Assembly: GCA_000442125.1 (NCBI GenBank)
Contig: KE546976.1
Location: forward strand, 1,116,001 to 1,180,000
Origin: Opeltia flavorubescens
Lineage: Eukaryota; Ascomycota; Lecanoromycetes; Teloschistales; Teloschistaceae
Direction: 5' to 3'
DNA: 64,000 nucleotides
Shown here piece after piece: positions 36,821 to 46,169 of the stretch. Position numbers and translations under genes: made by a program. Every line of letters starts with the position of its first letter. Positions within the stretch are counted from its first letter, which is position 1. The notes below the pieces were generated by a model. It was not told where the DNA came from. It made no database searches and saw nothing but the letters and a program-made list of their open reading frames with translations.

Positions 36821-37027
36821 TTTTGGCGTTTTGGAGTTTTGGAGTTTGCTTTTGGGTTTGTTCTTGGCTTTTGGCGTTCTGGAGTTTTGGGTTGTTTTTC
36901 TTCGGTTTGGAGTTTTGGAGTTTGCTTTTCCTTTTGGGTTTGGCGTTCTGGCGTTTCTGGGTTTGTGTCGGGTTTGGCGTTCCGGAGTTTTGGGTCTTCT
37001 TCTTGGGTTTGGAGTTTTGGAGTTTGA
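36821..37027. repeat. GT-rich minisatellite
   Basis: Degenerate tandem copies of a unit close to GGGTTTGGCGTTCTGGAG followed by TTTTGG, about 20-25 bp, repeated with slippage over ~200 bp. The strand is almost free of C and A, giving extreme strand asymmetry. Both strands have long open frames here only because of the low complexity. Confidence 0.8.
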
Positions 37028-37610
37028 GATGATGTTTTCCTTTTTTTGTCTTTTCCGGGCCCACTGTGCAATCTGTGGGGCTACATCAGAAACGTGACCC
37101 AGATTGCGCAGTGGGCTCAGTGGGCTCTGGTTCTATGATGAGGTATTCGAGAGTCATCGATTCTCGAGTTCTTCTGAGAATCTTTGTATTCTGATGGTTG
37201 GCTTTTCTTGCTTAGCGGGGTTTTGTGGTTTGGTATTTTGAGATTTGGATTTTGTATACTAGAGTCGGACTTCTAAGCTGGCTTTTGGAGGGATGGAGTT
37301 GTGTATCCAGGGTTTGCGGGTTGTTGGATGGCCGGACTGGGGCTTGTTGGATATGAGAAGTTGTTTTTTGCTGGCTTCGCTTGTGCCTTGTGGAAAGTGG
37401 AGTTGGGGAGCCTTAGTTGGGAAGGATGTTTGGGAGTATCGGAATTGAATGACTCCTTGCATTTAGAGAAGATCTTATGTCTGCTTGTAAATAGTTTGGA
37501 ATGCAACATCTTGGCATGCACAAGCTTCTGGATCATTTCATGGTGACGCTGAAAAAGTAGATGCTGGTCACGGTCATTAGACCACCCTGGCCAATCGATG
37601 CTAGCACTGA

Positions 37611-38089
37611 AATACGACAAGCTATTGTGCCACTGCAGACATATCTTCACGCCGCTTCCTATGTCCTGTTATAGAATGCATCCCCCAGACTTGTCGCCAA
37701 GCTTGTACTTTTCTCACCAACCTTCGAGCGGCAGTAACCGAAGCTTGGGTCGGGGTTCTAGCCAGCGCAGCGGACGAGGTACCAGCCAATAAGGCAGCCA
37801 TCCTCCTTCCATCCCTCCGATCTCATGTCCCCAAGGCTATCACCTCCTCCATAGACACCCCATCCACCTCTTCTCTCCGAGCACAATATTCCCCACCTAG
37901 CTCCCCCTGCCCGAAACCGGCTTCAGAAACTAGCTTAGTAGCTCTGGAGGCTCATCTATCGGTAATTTAAGTGGCGGTTCTGGTGGGTCGCAAGATGCGG
38001 ATGATGAATGTGATGCGGAGAAAGAGGAAGATGATACTTCTGGTGGTGGGGCGGAGGTGGAAACGGAAGAGGAAGATGACGATTTTTGA
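37611..38089 (+). pseudogene. Possible decayed gene with acidic C-terminus
   Basis: An open frame without ATG (37611-37970) includes FLTNLRAAVTEAWVGVLASA, DEVPANKAAILLPSLRSHV and a Ser/Pro-rich stretch. Just before it ends, another frame (from about 37936) continues as GGSGGSQDADDE and an acidic tail to a stop at 38089. Upstream, family-like text (PRLVAKL) sits in yet another frame. This suggests one protein broken by indels, or unrecognised splicing. No homologue is known to me. Confidence 0.3.
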
Positions 38090-38891
38090 GAGCCGCATTG
38101 TTAACAGGGACGGGTGGGGTTGGAGATATGTGGGTCAACAGGTGTGAAGAGATGCGACGAGACTCCTTTGACCAAGATTTTGAAACATGTATGCTTTGGT
38201 TGTCTGTTATTGTGATTCCCCTGCATTGAAATCAAAGTCGTATTTGCAGACTTTTGTTGGATTACCTAGGACAGATTTGACAGATATGACATTGGATCTC
38301 CGTTGAACAGGCACGATATGTCAAATCCATGATGGTTTGTTTGCAGCGACGCAATTGCGAGGGTGAATGAATGTCTTGCTTGGTGGTATATAAAGGACTT
38401 TTCATGAGGACTCTTTCTTGTCTTTCAATATATCTCTTGTCTCCGAAAGTTCAGTATATAAGATGCTCTCCTTGGCTGGTTACCAAGGGAGGGCAATATA
38501 TATAATGAGTTTTATACCGTTTGTTCTCTCATGGGATATATCTCATCCTCATTCTCTCTATTCTTAATCTTGAAACCTTCTCGGAGCTTAGTCAGCCTTA
38601 AGTCTCAAGCTTTGGCTGCTCTGCTACATCACTTTTCCTGGATTGATACTGTTGACCTTGAAAAAGATTCTCTTGTTTACAGACATGGGTTTTCTGTTGA
38701 AACCGCGTCCATTAGATAGGCGCGTCGCCACGGGAGAGCGTTTTTCCACTATTTATCGAAGCAGAATGCTCATTTTCTCGAAGTTCTTTCCTCGTACTTC
38801 TTATCTCTTAAAAGATACATTTTCAAAACAACGACACCACAATACAGTAAAAGACTACTTCTCAATCCTTCTACCTTCCAAGACACCTAAA
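38090..38891. other. Intergenic region before paralogue E
   Basis: About 0.8 kb. The frame of member E is open upstream to 38643, with other ATGs at 38685 and 38766, so the gene may begin earlier. Otherwise AT-rich with no recognised gene. Confidence 0.4.
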
Positions 38892-40562
38892 ATGGACTCG
38901 GAAAGAATGACCACACGAGCTTCTGCGAAGATCAATGAGCAACTGACCCAGCATTCCTCTACACTCAGGGTGCGGCACGAGATTACTTACACCTGGGATA
39001 ATGATAGAACGGAAAGGGCCATCAAGCACGAGCATATCCGCACCCAGCTACTCCAACAAGCTGAAGCAACTTGCATGTGGGTCCACCCTCAACCTCAGGG
39101 TAAAGCATCCGACGACCGTACAGCACCGGTCGCCTTCCCTGCTGATCAGCCAAGCTGGGGCTTCGACGATCGTGCCCATTATCCCCCAATCAATTTCGTT
39201 CTGTATAGGACAAATTACAAAGGCCCCACTTACAATTGGGGCTACTTGTATTTCAATGGACTATTAGTCTTGGACCTTGAGAACAGGCCAATCAAGAACT
39301 TCCTCCATCTGCCACTCACCATCTCTTCCAAAATACATGGTGGTCATATCGAAGCTCTCTTACGCTTTGATGATCGTACAACCTATGCAGACATCCGCGC
39401 TCGTATGCCGCCCAAAATCTTGTCGCTTCATAGTGGCAAGGTTAGATGGATCCCGGTGAAGCAGATCGGCGCACTGAGCACGGCAGCAGCAAGGTATCGA
39501 GAAGAGGCAGGTTGTCTCGTCTGGCATGATAGGGCGGGATGCCATGTGCTCAACGATTATATCCTTGCCAACTTGCCAGAAGAACTCAAAGCTCGGAATA
39601 CAACCAGAGGATGGCGAAATCTCACCAAAAACGAGATCATCGCCATTCGAGCCCCCGAAATTGGAACTCGGCCCCACCAAGCAAGGAAACGGGCTTCATC
39701 GGCAGAGGAACATGAGAAGCGCGAAGGGTGGATCAAGATGCAAAAGCAAAAGGCCGAGGCAGCGGGGGTAGATTTTAGTGAAGGTGAGACTTGCCTATCG
39801 AGCCGATGAATACTTGTTAACCTAGACACAGGCCAAGTCTCTTTCAGACCGCCAGGACGAAGCCGAGGCGGCGACGAAGACGCACGTCAGACGATCCCAT
39901 GTATCGATTCTGAGATCAAAGCCTTGCGGAAAGCACTACGTCCAAGTCAGCAACAAGTCATTGCAATCGTCGGCATTGAACCTGTCAAACGTGAGCGATT
40001 GTCATACGACGAACAAATACGCCACCTCCAATACCAGTTCACTCAAGCCTACCGGAGTCTCAAGCGCGGCGACGAAGATCCTCCACCACTTTTGCAGCTG
40101 ACAACATGGTCTGGAGGCATCAAGAATTGGCAGTCAGCCAAATTCTGGGATGGAACGGATCACTATGAGATCGATGAGGAAGGTGGAGTAGGGGATAAGA
40201 TCATGGATTCCGATGATACAGAGAGTGTATCGGCAACCTCGGGTCCTGGTGAAGATGATGAAGCTGAACCAGGAGATGAAGAAGGTGAATCTTCGGGGGA
40301 AAGCGGGGATGAAACCCAATCATATTGTGACACTGATGAGGACGCTGATGAGGATGTTGATGAGGACGCTAATGGGGACGCTGATGAAGACGCTGATGAG
40401 GACGCAGTGGCGGGTGGTTATCTTGTTGACGGTCGGGGAAACCGAGTCCATCCGGAGGCCTTCCCAGATGACAAGAGCTTCGGTGGTGATGCAGGAAGGA
40501 AAAGTCTCCCATTTGGAAGAGGAATGCGTAGGGCAGGTAGCCGATACTTTAAAGAGTCATGA
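38892..40562 (+). CDS. Unknown paralogous family, member E
   Basis: Exons 38892-39783 and 39832-40562 (48-bp intron, TTAAC branch) give 540 aa. Unknown family. Shared blocks: RAIKHEHIRTQLLQQAE (a changed version of AVYH..IR..LI), SWGFDDRAHYPPINFVLYRT, FNGLLVLDLENRPIKNF, LPLTISSKIHGGHIEALLR, IRARMPPKI, ALSTAAARYREEAGCLVW, NLPEELKARNTTRGWRNLT, and the C-terminal block ALRPSQQQVIAIVG .. LTTWSGGIKNWQSAK. After it comes an acidic tail containing DEDADEDVDEDA repeats. The start at MDSERMTTRAS is chosen because homology begins soon after; upstream in-frame ATGs exist. It lacks the N-terminal UBA-like segment and the introns shared by A and D. Confidence 0.8.
40334..40405 (+). repeat. 12-bp coding repeat (Asp-Glu-Asp-Ala)
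   Basis: About six imperfect copies of GATGAGGACGCT in frame in the acidic tail of member E. Copies differ at single bases (GATGTT, AATGGG), as expected from slippage followed by drift. Confidence 0.8.
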
Positions 40563-41022
40563 ATCAGGATAGACCTCGTCTTGTGGTACCGAATTACTGA
40601 TGCTACCAATGAGATCCTCTTAGGCCAAGTCGTTACTGTGCCAGAGTTAAAATCTTTAGATGTGATCGCTTCGTGAAATTGACGTAAAGCTTTGGATACA
40701 CATAAGTGTCGGCGCATATTGTTTGCTATATCACCCTGCATTGCATATTACCACTACCTCCGCTTAGAGTCTGTGGCTGATTTGCTGCAGATGAAACCAT
40801 CCGTCCGCCCGGTCTAGCCTTATCGAACTCGCATGATCTTGTGGCCTCACTTCCAATCGCAGCCTCGTCACAGTCACTTTGGGCACGACGCAAACGTTCG
40901 TACAGCCGTTCCTTCTCATTCTAAAGATATCGAACAATGCGACGCTGCTAGAGATTACTCTAGCAATCGCAGTAGAACACGGATGAGGACTTTGTAAGCT
41001 TCTGGAGTACATAGATCCAACT
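40563..41022. other. Intergenic region after paralogue E
   Basis: A 460-bp stretch with no recognised gene. It includes the 3' UTR of member E. Confidence 0.45.
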
Positions 41023-41396
41023 ATGACCTCGATCTGGCGTCGCCCCGGCCTCGACGATGATCAATTCTATGCCGCCCTACTACTTGAGTGTCGTGCAAAC
41101 GACAACAGAAGGCGGAAGACAAACGCCGCTCGTTCTATCAAAAGTTCCCTGAAGACAATATGGTTGAAATCCCGCGGGATGTTTCACCGCTGCTTCAGGA
41201 CAACGTCCAATTCATATTAATTCCTTTCTCGACAGGTTGGCTCTTCTCTTTGCACGCGGGCGGTGTGCGCGTTGAGAATTCCAAGCCTTTGAATCCCCGT
41301 CGTCGGAGACGTGTGGCTATCAAAGCACCTATGGCTAGTCAGGCGAAGTGCTCATCTCGGTACGTATTCGACTGCTGCTCGCGCTGGCAAGAATAA
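41023..41396 (+). pseudogene. Probable frameshifted gene fragment
   Basis: The frame from the ATG at 41023 reads MTSIWRRPGLDDDQFYAALL, then turns basic and meaningless; from about 41095 the +1 frame reads KRQQKAEDKRRSFYQKFPED and continues through IPFSTGWLFSLHAGG. Together they look like one protein interrupted by a single-base change near 41093, or by an assembly error. A GTACGT donor-like site follows at about 41361. No known family. Confidence 0.35.
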
Positions 41397-41419
41397 GAGC
41401 ACACGCTTTCCGTACAAAA

Positions 41420-41785
41420 ATGACACCTGAGAATGTTACCGCAACTGCACTCTACGAGGGAGGGGGTCTCTGGAATGTTGTCATCGCCAAGAACAATGGG
41501 CTCGATTTAAAGGATGAAGGATGTGGTCGACGTCTGTCTGAATGGTGGATTGGCGATGCGGATAAATCTCCTTTGGATGGGGATCCAGGTCCTGGCAATG
41601 AAGTCTGGGAATACTTAGAAGACTTCTGGTCGGATCGTATCAAACGTTACGTTAGGAATGTAGTGATACAATTCCCTAGACTCAATTCGGGCGATTTCGA
41701 TCCCTGCTTTCAAGATGCTCGCAAAGGCTATTGTATCCGATCAGGGAAACATGCATGGTACCTTTTCAATAGCAGGCTCAGATAA
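41420..41785 (+). CDS. Hypothetical protein, 121 aa (may be an exon of a larger gene)
   Basis: Opens MTPENVTATALYEGGGLWNV and contains GRRLSEWWIGDADKSP, EVWEYLEDFWSDRIKRYVRN and CFQDARKGYCIRSGKHAWYL; tryptophan-rich and protein-like. I know no family. The adjoining open frames on both sides suggest one gene of which this is the middle part. Confidence 0.35.
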   Translation: MTPENVTATALYEGGGLWNVVIAKNNGLDLKDEGCGRRLSEWWIGDADKSPLDGDPGPGNEVWEYLEDFWSDRIKRYVRNVVIQFPRLNSGDFDPCFQDARKGYCIRSGKHAWYLFNSRLR

Positions 41786-42579
41786 GCCTGGCCGTAGGCC
41801 CCAAAAAACAAAAAAAAAATTGTATAGCGGCTCTAGGACTTCAAGATTCCGTTGAGCGACCCGAGAAGAGACTGCAAACTGATTTTGCACCATCTTATCG
41901 TTACTCCGGGGGGCTGGGCAAAGAAGCCTCAACCAATCCCGAAGAAGTTTCGGTAAAGTTACGCCGCGCAAGATGGGCGTCGCGGAATCCGCATGTGTCT
42001 GAGGATATCAAAGCTCTCCACTGGTCACTGGCAGCGGGACCGGACGTACAACTCCAAAACATCACAACCGAGGTCGTCTTGTCCCTGGACCGCCATTCGT
42101 GGCTCGTAAAAAGCGAAGAGCTCTTCTTAAGCTTTGGGGATTGGCCGCCCCAAATTTGGCTGCCGAAGTTCGCGCCAGCCAATGATGGAAGGCCTAGCAC
42201 TTGGGGGGCAGTCTATCACGAGCTTGAAGACCAATCATTGATGCAAAGATCGATTGGACCGATCTTTGTCTTCCTCTGGTTTCGCTTCACAGACATAGAG
42301 TCCCTGGAGGTTGGCGATGACATATACCTCATGGCAGTGGACTATCATCAATCATTCCTGGGCACTAAGTGGTGCCCATGGTGCGATATCAGCATACTTG
42401 AAGACTATCACCTGCGACCAATCCTCGAAGAATGGTCGAACGCCGAGTCTCGAATAGCGTTGATAAGGAGGACATACGAAATGAAGGACGACAAGGTTTC
42501 GATGGTATGGGTCAAGATGAATTCCAAAGCTGGGGTATTGCGATGGGATGAAGCTCCTCCCGCGGAGGAGTCTGACTAG
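41773..42579 (+). CDS. Hypothetical open frame without start codon, probable 3' exon
   Basis: Open in one frame from 41773 to the stop at 42579, 268 codons, but with no suitable ATG in its first half. It passes a poly-A run near 41805-41818 where indels are likely. The text is protein-like: DRHSWLVKSEELFLSFGDWP, FVFLWFRFTDIESLEVGDDI, KWCPWCDISILEDYHLRPIL. Probably the C-terminal part of the gene whose pieces lie just upstream. Function unknown. Confidence 0.4.
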   Translation, partial: QAQISLAVGPKKQKKNCIAALGLQDSVERPEKRLQTDFAPSYRYSGGLGKEASTNPEEVSVKLRRARWASRNPHVSEDIKALHWSLAAGPDVQLQNITTEVVLSLDRHSWLVKSEELFLSFGDWPPQIWLPKFAPANDGRPSTWGAVYHELEDQSLMQRSIGPIFVFLWFRFTDIESLEVGDDIYLMAVDYHQSFLGTKWCPWCDISILEDYHLRPILEEWSNAESRIALIRRTYEMKDDKVSMVWVKMNSKAGVLRWDEAPPAEESD

Positions 42580-43339
42580 ATTAAGCTACTGAATGGTATT
42601 GACTGTTTGATTGGTCCGAATGCAATTTGTATTATCAATACAATTGCTGCTCTCCAGGACGGCGAATATTTTCACACCGTCTGGGAATTTTGGGTTGTCG
42701 GTACATCGAGATTCCGAGGCTTAGCGAGTGCTAATTTCAGGGTCTCGATTGTTCCTTCTTGGCATACCATCCACCATCAGCAGCCTGTTCCCCGGTCCCT
42801 TTGTTTGCATCACGCTCCTTTCGAATGACTCACTCCGCACGATAACAAAGTCATCATGCATCAGCATAGCCCCATATTTCTCTTGGATACATCATATTCG
42901 ACAAAGGCTGAGATCAATTAGTTGGGCGGGGGCTTCTCCATTCAGCGTGATGAGGCTCTTCGGGGCAAGTCGGCTTCTTCAGACGGACAGTCTTGACAGA
43001 GGCTGAGCAGCTCATCTGAAGCTGCCTAGGCGTTTTAACGTTGATGTGACAGGCGGGGGTTGCAGGGTTTGCTTTACTAATTCAACAGGCAGCACCGCCA
43101 GCTTCGTCGAGAATGGGTGTGAAGATGTGGGGTAGGCTAAAGCGGCAGCATTTCGTGTTTGGAAAACACATCAGCCACACTGGCATCGAGACTGGCAAAA
43201 TCCTCGCATGGAATCCCGGTGGCATATCATTCAGTCACATTCCTCACTTCCGCGAAGCTTGTACTCGAGTCGGCGATTCGTCTCAAAAGTCCACCTCATC
43301 GAAATATCCGCCTGACTAAGTAAAAAACGCTATCTCGAT
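42580..43339. other. Intergenic region
   Basis: 760 bp with no recognised gene; it holds the promoter of the gene starting at 43340. Confidence 0.45.
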
Positions 43340-44155
43340 ATGGGGGATTTCATTACTCCAAGTCTAGGTTTCGTCGGTTCTGCAGCTCGATTCATTGCAC
43401 AACTCAGTTCTGTGCGGGACGAGACGGGCGTTGTCATTGAACAAGTTAAGATTGTTACCAACGATATTACAGAAGCCGAGAGGTTTTTCTCATTGAAGAA
43501 GCCATATCTCAGTGATGCAGACCGATCGAGAGTGGAGGCAGTCATCAGAAGTACTAGAGTGGCCGTCAACCGCATCGCCAGAGAGGTGGAGCCTGCTCGC
43601 GCAAGCGTAGCGAAAGTAGGAACTATCAATGGCGTGGAACGCTTCGACTGGGTTTTGAGGAGAAGCGGTTCAATTGAGGGCTACCAGCATACGCTGGAAA
43701 CTTGCCACAGGTCTTTGTTGGATAGGATCAGTATGCTCCGGGGAGTGCGTTCAAATCCAAGCCACCATCGACCAAACACAACAGAGCAGCTACCCAGTAC
43801 AGCGGATAGTCACCACTCTGAAGCTCGTTATGATTCTGACAGCGATGAGAATGGTTGGTCTTCAGAGAATACTGCTAGATGTTGTAGCCTTTCATGCTGA
43901 TATCGCGTAGGTGACAGTGGTTCTTCTGGCTCTTCCATTTTTGATGAGACGCATCCGACGGATGACCTGGAAAGGACGCCCATCAAATATGATGAAACAG
44001 AGATGACAAACGCCTCAAGTCATCCGGAACGCGCCTTGTGGGAAGGAACACTACTGAACCATGCGAAGAAATACAAGACTCAAAAGCCAAACACTCATCC
44101 AGAACGACTACTATTTGAAGAGATGCAGAAACGCTACAGGCAACGCACGCCATGA
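43340..44155 (+). CDS. Small helical-bundle protein resembling N-terminal domains of fungal STAND/NLR-type proteins
   Basis: Exons 43340-43853 and 43911-44155 (57-bp intron, GTTGGT donor) give 252 aa. Residues 1-135 begin MGDFITPSLGFVGSAARFIA and run as four to five amphipathic helices (ITEAERFF, YLSDADRSRVEAVIRSTRVA, ETCHRSLLDRISMLRG), a pattern I associate with a fungal N-terminal helical domain seen alone or ahead of larger proteins; that link is by resemblance only. The C-terminal half is acidic and Ser-rich and ends with two HPER..L.E repeats (HPERALWEGTLLNHAKKY and HPERLLFEEMQKRY). No NACHT or effector domain is attached. Its stop lies 34 bp from that of the converging coiled-coil gene. 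Confidence 0.7.
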
Positions 44156-44189
44156 TAGTAACAAGTATTATGATTGCTGAAGCAAATCT

Positions 44190-45834
44190 TTACATGATGC
44201 CATTCTCTGCCAAATCGTCCTCGTCTAGATATTCTGGCTTGCAAACTATCTGCGGCTTTCGCAGTTCTCGACCTTTGCTATCCCCCGTTTTGCTTAGCGC
44301 TGGAAATATTACAAACGGGCCTGGCCTGGACGATCCCTTTTCTTGGTCGTCAACACTGGATCCAATAGCAAATCGTGCATTCCAGTCAAACTCGTAAGTT
44401 GCTGGCTGGAGAAGTAGAAGTACCCCTATCTGTGCACCTTTGTTCATGATAGCTTCCAATTGCTCTCTTCTTGCAGCATCGCTGGACTCCAGGTTTGCTA
44501 TGATCGACAAATGTCTATGCAAACGATCCGATGCGATCTTTACTTGCTGATTCTTGAATTCCGTGTACTCTGAGCTCTCTGTGTTCTGCCCAAGTTGCAG
44601 TAAATTGGCAGCAGTTCGACGCAACACCGAGGATGCTCCAAACTGGACTGTATTGCATCAGCATCGAAACAATAGTTTTACTTTTGCATTGTGCTAGGAA
44701 CTCACATCTTTCAGTACCTCGAGTTGGTGCCATAGCGAGGAGAGATACAACCTCTTTCGGCATGAACGTAGTACTCGGGTCACCTTTGGCAGAGATGTTC
44801 CTGATCAAGGCGCTTGCGATCATACGTCGAATTGCAGCAAGCCGGAACGAGCTTTTAATCGTCAGGATCTGGGGTAAACGCAGATTTTCGGCATCAAGCT
44901 GGACTATCCTAAGAAATGCGTCGTGTGAAGGGCTTGCCGCACGATCTCCGTAGTGGTTGTACACGTGTTGGTCAATGGAGTCACTGAGAGCAACGACACT
45001 CTTCTGTATGAGAGAATCCTGAGCCGGTTGTAGGAAGTAGCCCTCAAGATCTGTCAAAGCACTCCTTAGCTGAGGCTCTGACTTGTCGGGTTTTGCAACG
45101 GTCTTTGCAACAGTATCAATTTTGGTCGATGTATCAATCTTTGGTGCCTGTTCAGTCTTTGATGGTGTCGCTTCGGTTTTACCTGCTGGAGCAGAAGCCA
45201 AAAATCCAGAGAATCGAGACAAGAAAGACTTGGGCTCATCTGGAGGAGGAGCTGAAAGACCGGAGGATTGGACTCGCTCTACCTTTGCTGGTCTTGATTC
45301 TGATGACGTTTTCCCAGAGTTTGTTCTCCTTTCTTTCCGAGACAATTTACGGCGCTCTAGATCTTGTTCCATTCGCTGTGTTCTGTACAGCTCTTCCGTA
45401 AGCTCTAACTCCTTGCGATTTTGTTCATACAGCTTTTCGGCACGTTGTTTCTCGATCAAATCTTCTGCATGCTCTTGCTCCCTTCTCAAGAGCTCTTGAT
45501 CCCTTTGAGACCGCGCTTGCGCTCTTCTGATACGCTCCTCTCTCTCTTGCCTGATGCGCTCGTCTTCCATTATTGTTCGCACTCGATCTCTTTCGAGGCG
45601 GTCCATTTGCTCATGAAATTTTGCACGCTCATTTATCGCCAACATGCGCTCTCGATCCCTTCTTTCATACTCATCTCTTCTCACCTCCCTTTCCAGACGC
45701 TCTTCAACCTTTCTCAAACGTTCATCGTCACTTCGCACGCGCTCAGAATCATGAGTTGGGCCCGGATCAGAGTATTGAATGGTATGCCTAACAACTCTTC
45801 TGGGGTAATTGTCATACGATGGAGGCAAAGACAT
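44190..45834 (-). CDS. Coiled-coil protein of unknown function
   Basis: Minus-strand exons 45834-44706 and 44647-44190 (58-bp intron) give 528 aa. Residues ~25-175 are a highly charged coiled coil full of Arg and Glu (RLRKVEERLEREVRRDEYER, RIRRAQARSQRDQELLRR). A basic, Ser/Pro-rich linker follows, then a folded C-terminal domain with SIDQHVYNHYGDRAA, AENLRLPQILTIKSSFRLAA, PKEVVSLLAMAP and QIGVLLLLQPATYEFDW. I recall this C-terminal domain as common in uncharacterised fungal proteins. The first true ATG is at 45834; the open frame goes further up only through non-ATG codons. Divergent from the Hsp70-like gene across 335 bp, convergent with the helical-bundle gene. Confidence 0.78.
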
Positions 45835-46169
45835 CACTGATAATATGGTGTGCGCCAACAAAAGAAGACATAGCTGACACGGGTGTTATACTCGGTCAAC
45901 TTGAAGTCGATGTAATGGCTTGCTCAGCCTCATCTGTAGTGCTTACAGCACGCCGCTTTAAGCATCAACGATTTCGCCTATTTCGGTAATCCCCATGAAC
46001 GCCGATCGCCACAATCCTTCAGCCTAACCACCAACATGGGTGCTGCGGTCAGCAAACCAAAAATGTGGAGAGAGCCTATCCTCATAGAACGGAAGGATAA
46101 AGCTCGTGCTCGCCCTGATCTAATCCAATCACCGCTAAAGCAATTGAATTTCTGATACTATAGTATACT
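45835..46169. promoter_or_regulatory. Divergent promoter between the coiled-coil and Hsp70-like genes
   Basis: 335 bp between the two start codons. It contains an upstream open frame at 46036-46155 (39 codons, opening MGAAVSKPKMWREP) ahead of the Hsp70-like start at 46170. If transcribed it would be a uORF in the leader. No clear heat-shock element cluster was seen. Confidence 0.5.

Noticed and set aside
36666-37071. Long minus-strand frames rich in Lys, Pro, Asn and Gln
   Set aside because: They are only the reverse reading of the GT-rich minisatellite; the text is a simple repeat in more than one frame.
24620-40562. The five paralogues as remains of a transposable element
   Set aside because: They have introns at shared positions, no transposase, integrase or polymerase motif, and no terminal repeats around the units.
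45083-45499. Plus-strand frames over the coiled-coil gene
   Set aside because: Shadow of the Arg/Glu-rich minus-strand coding sequence, which has a start, a stop and an in-phase intron.
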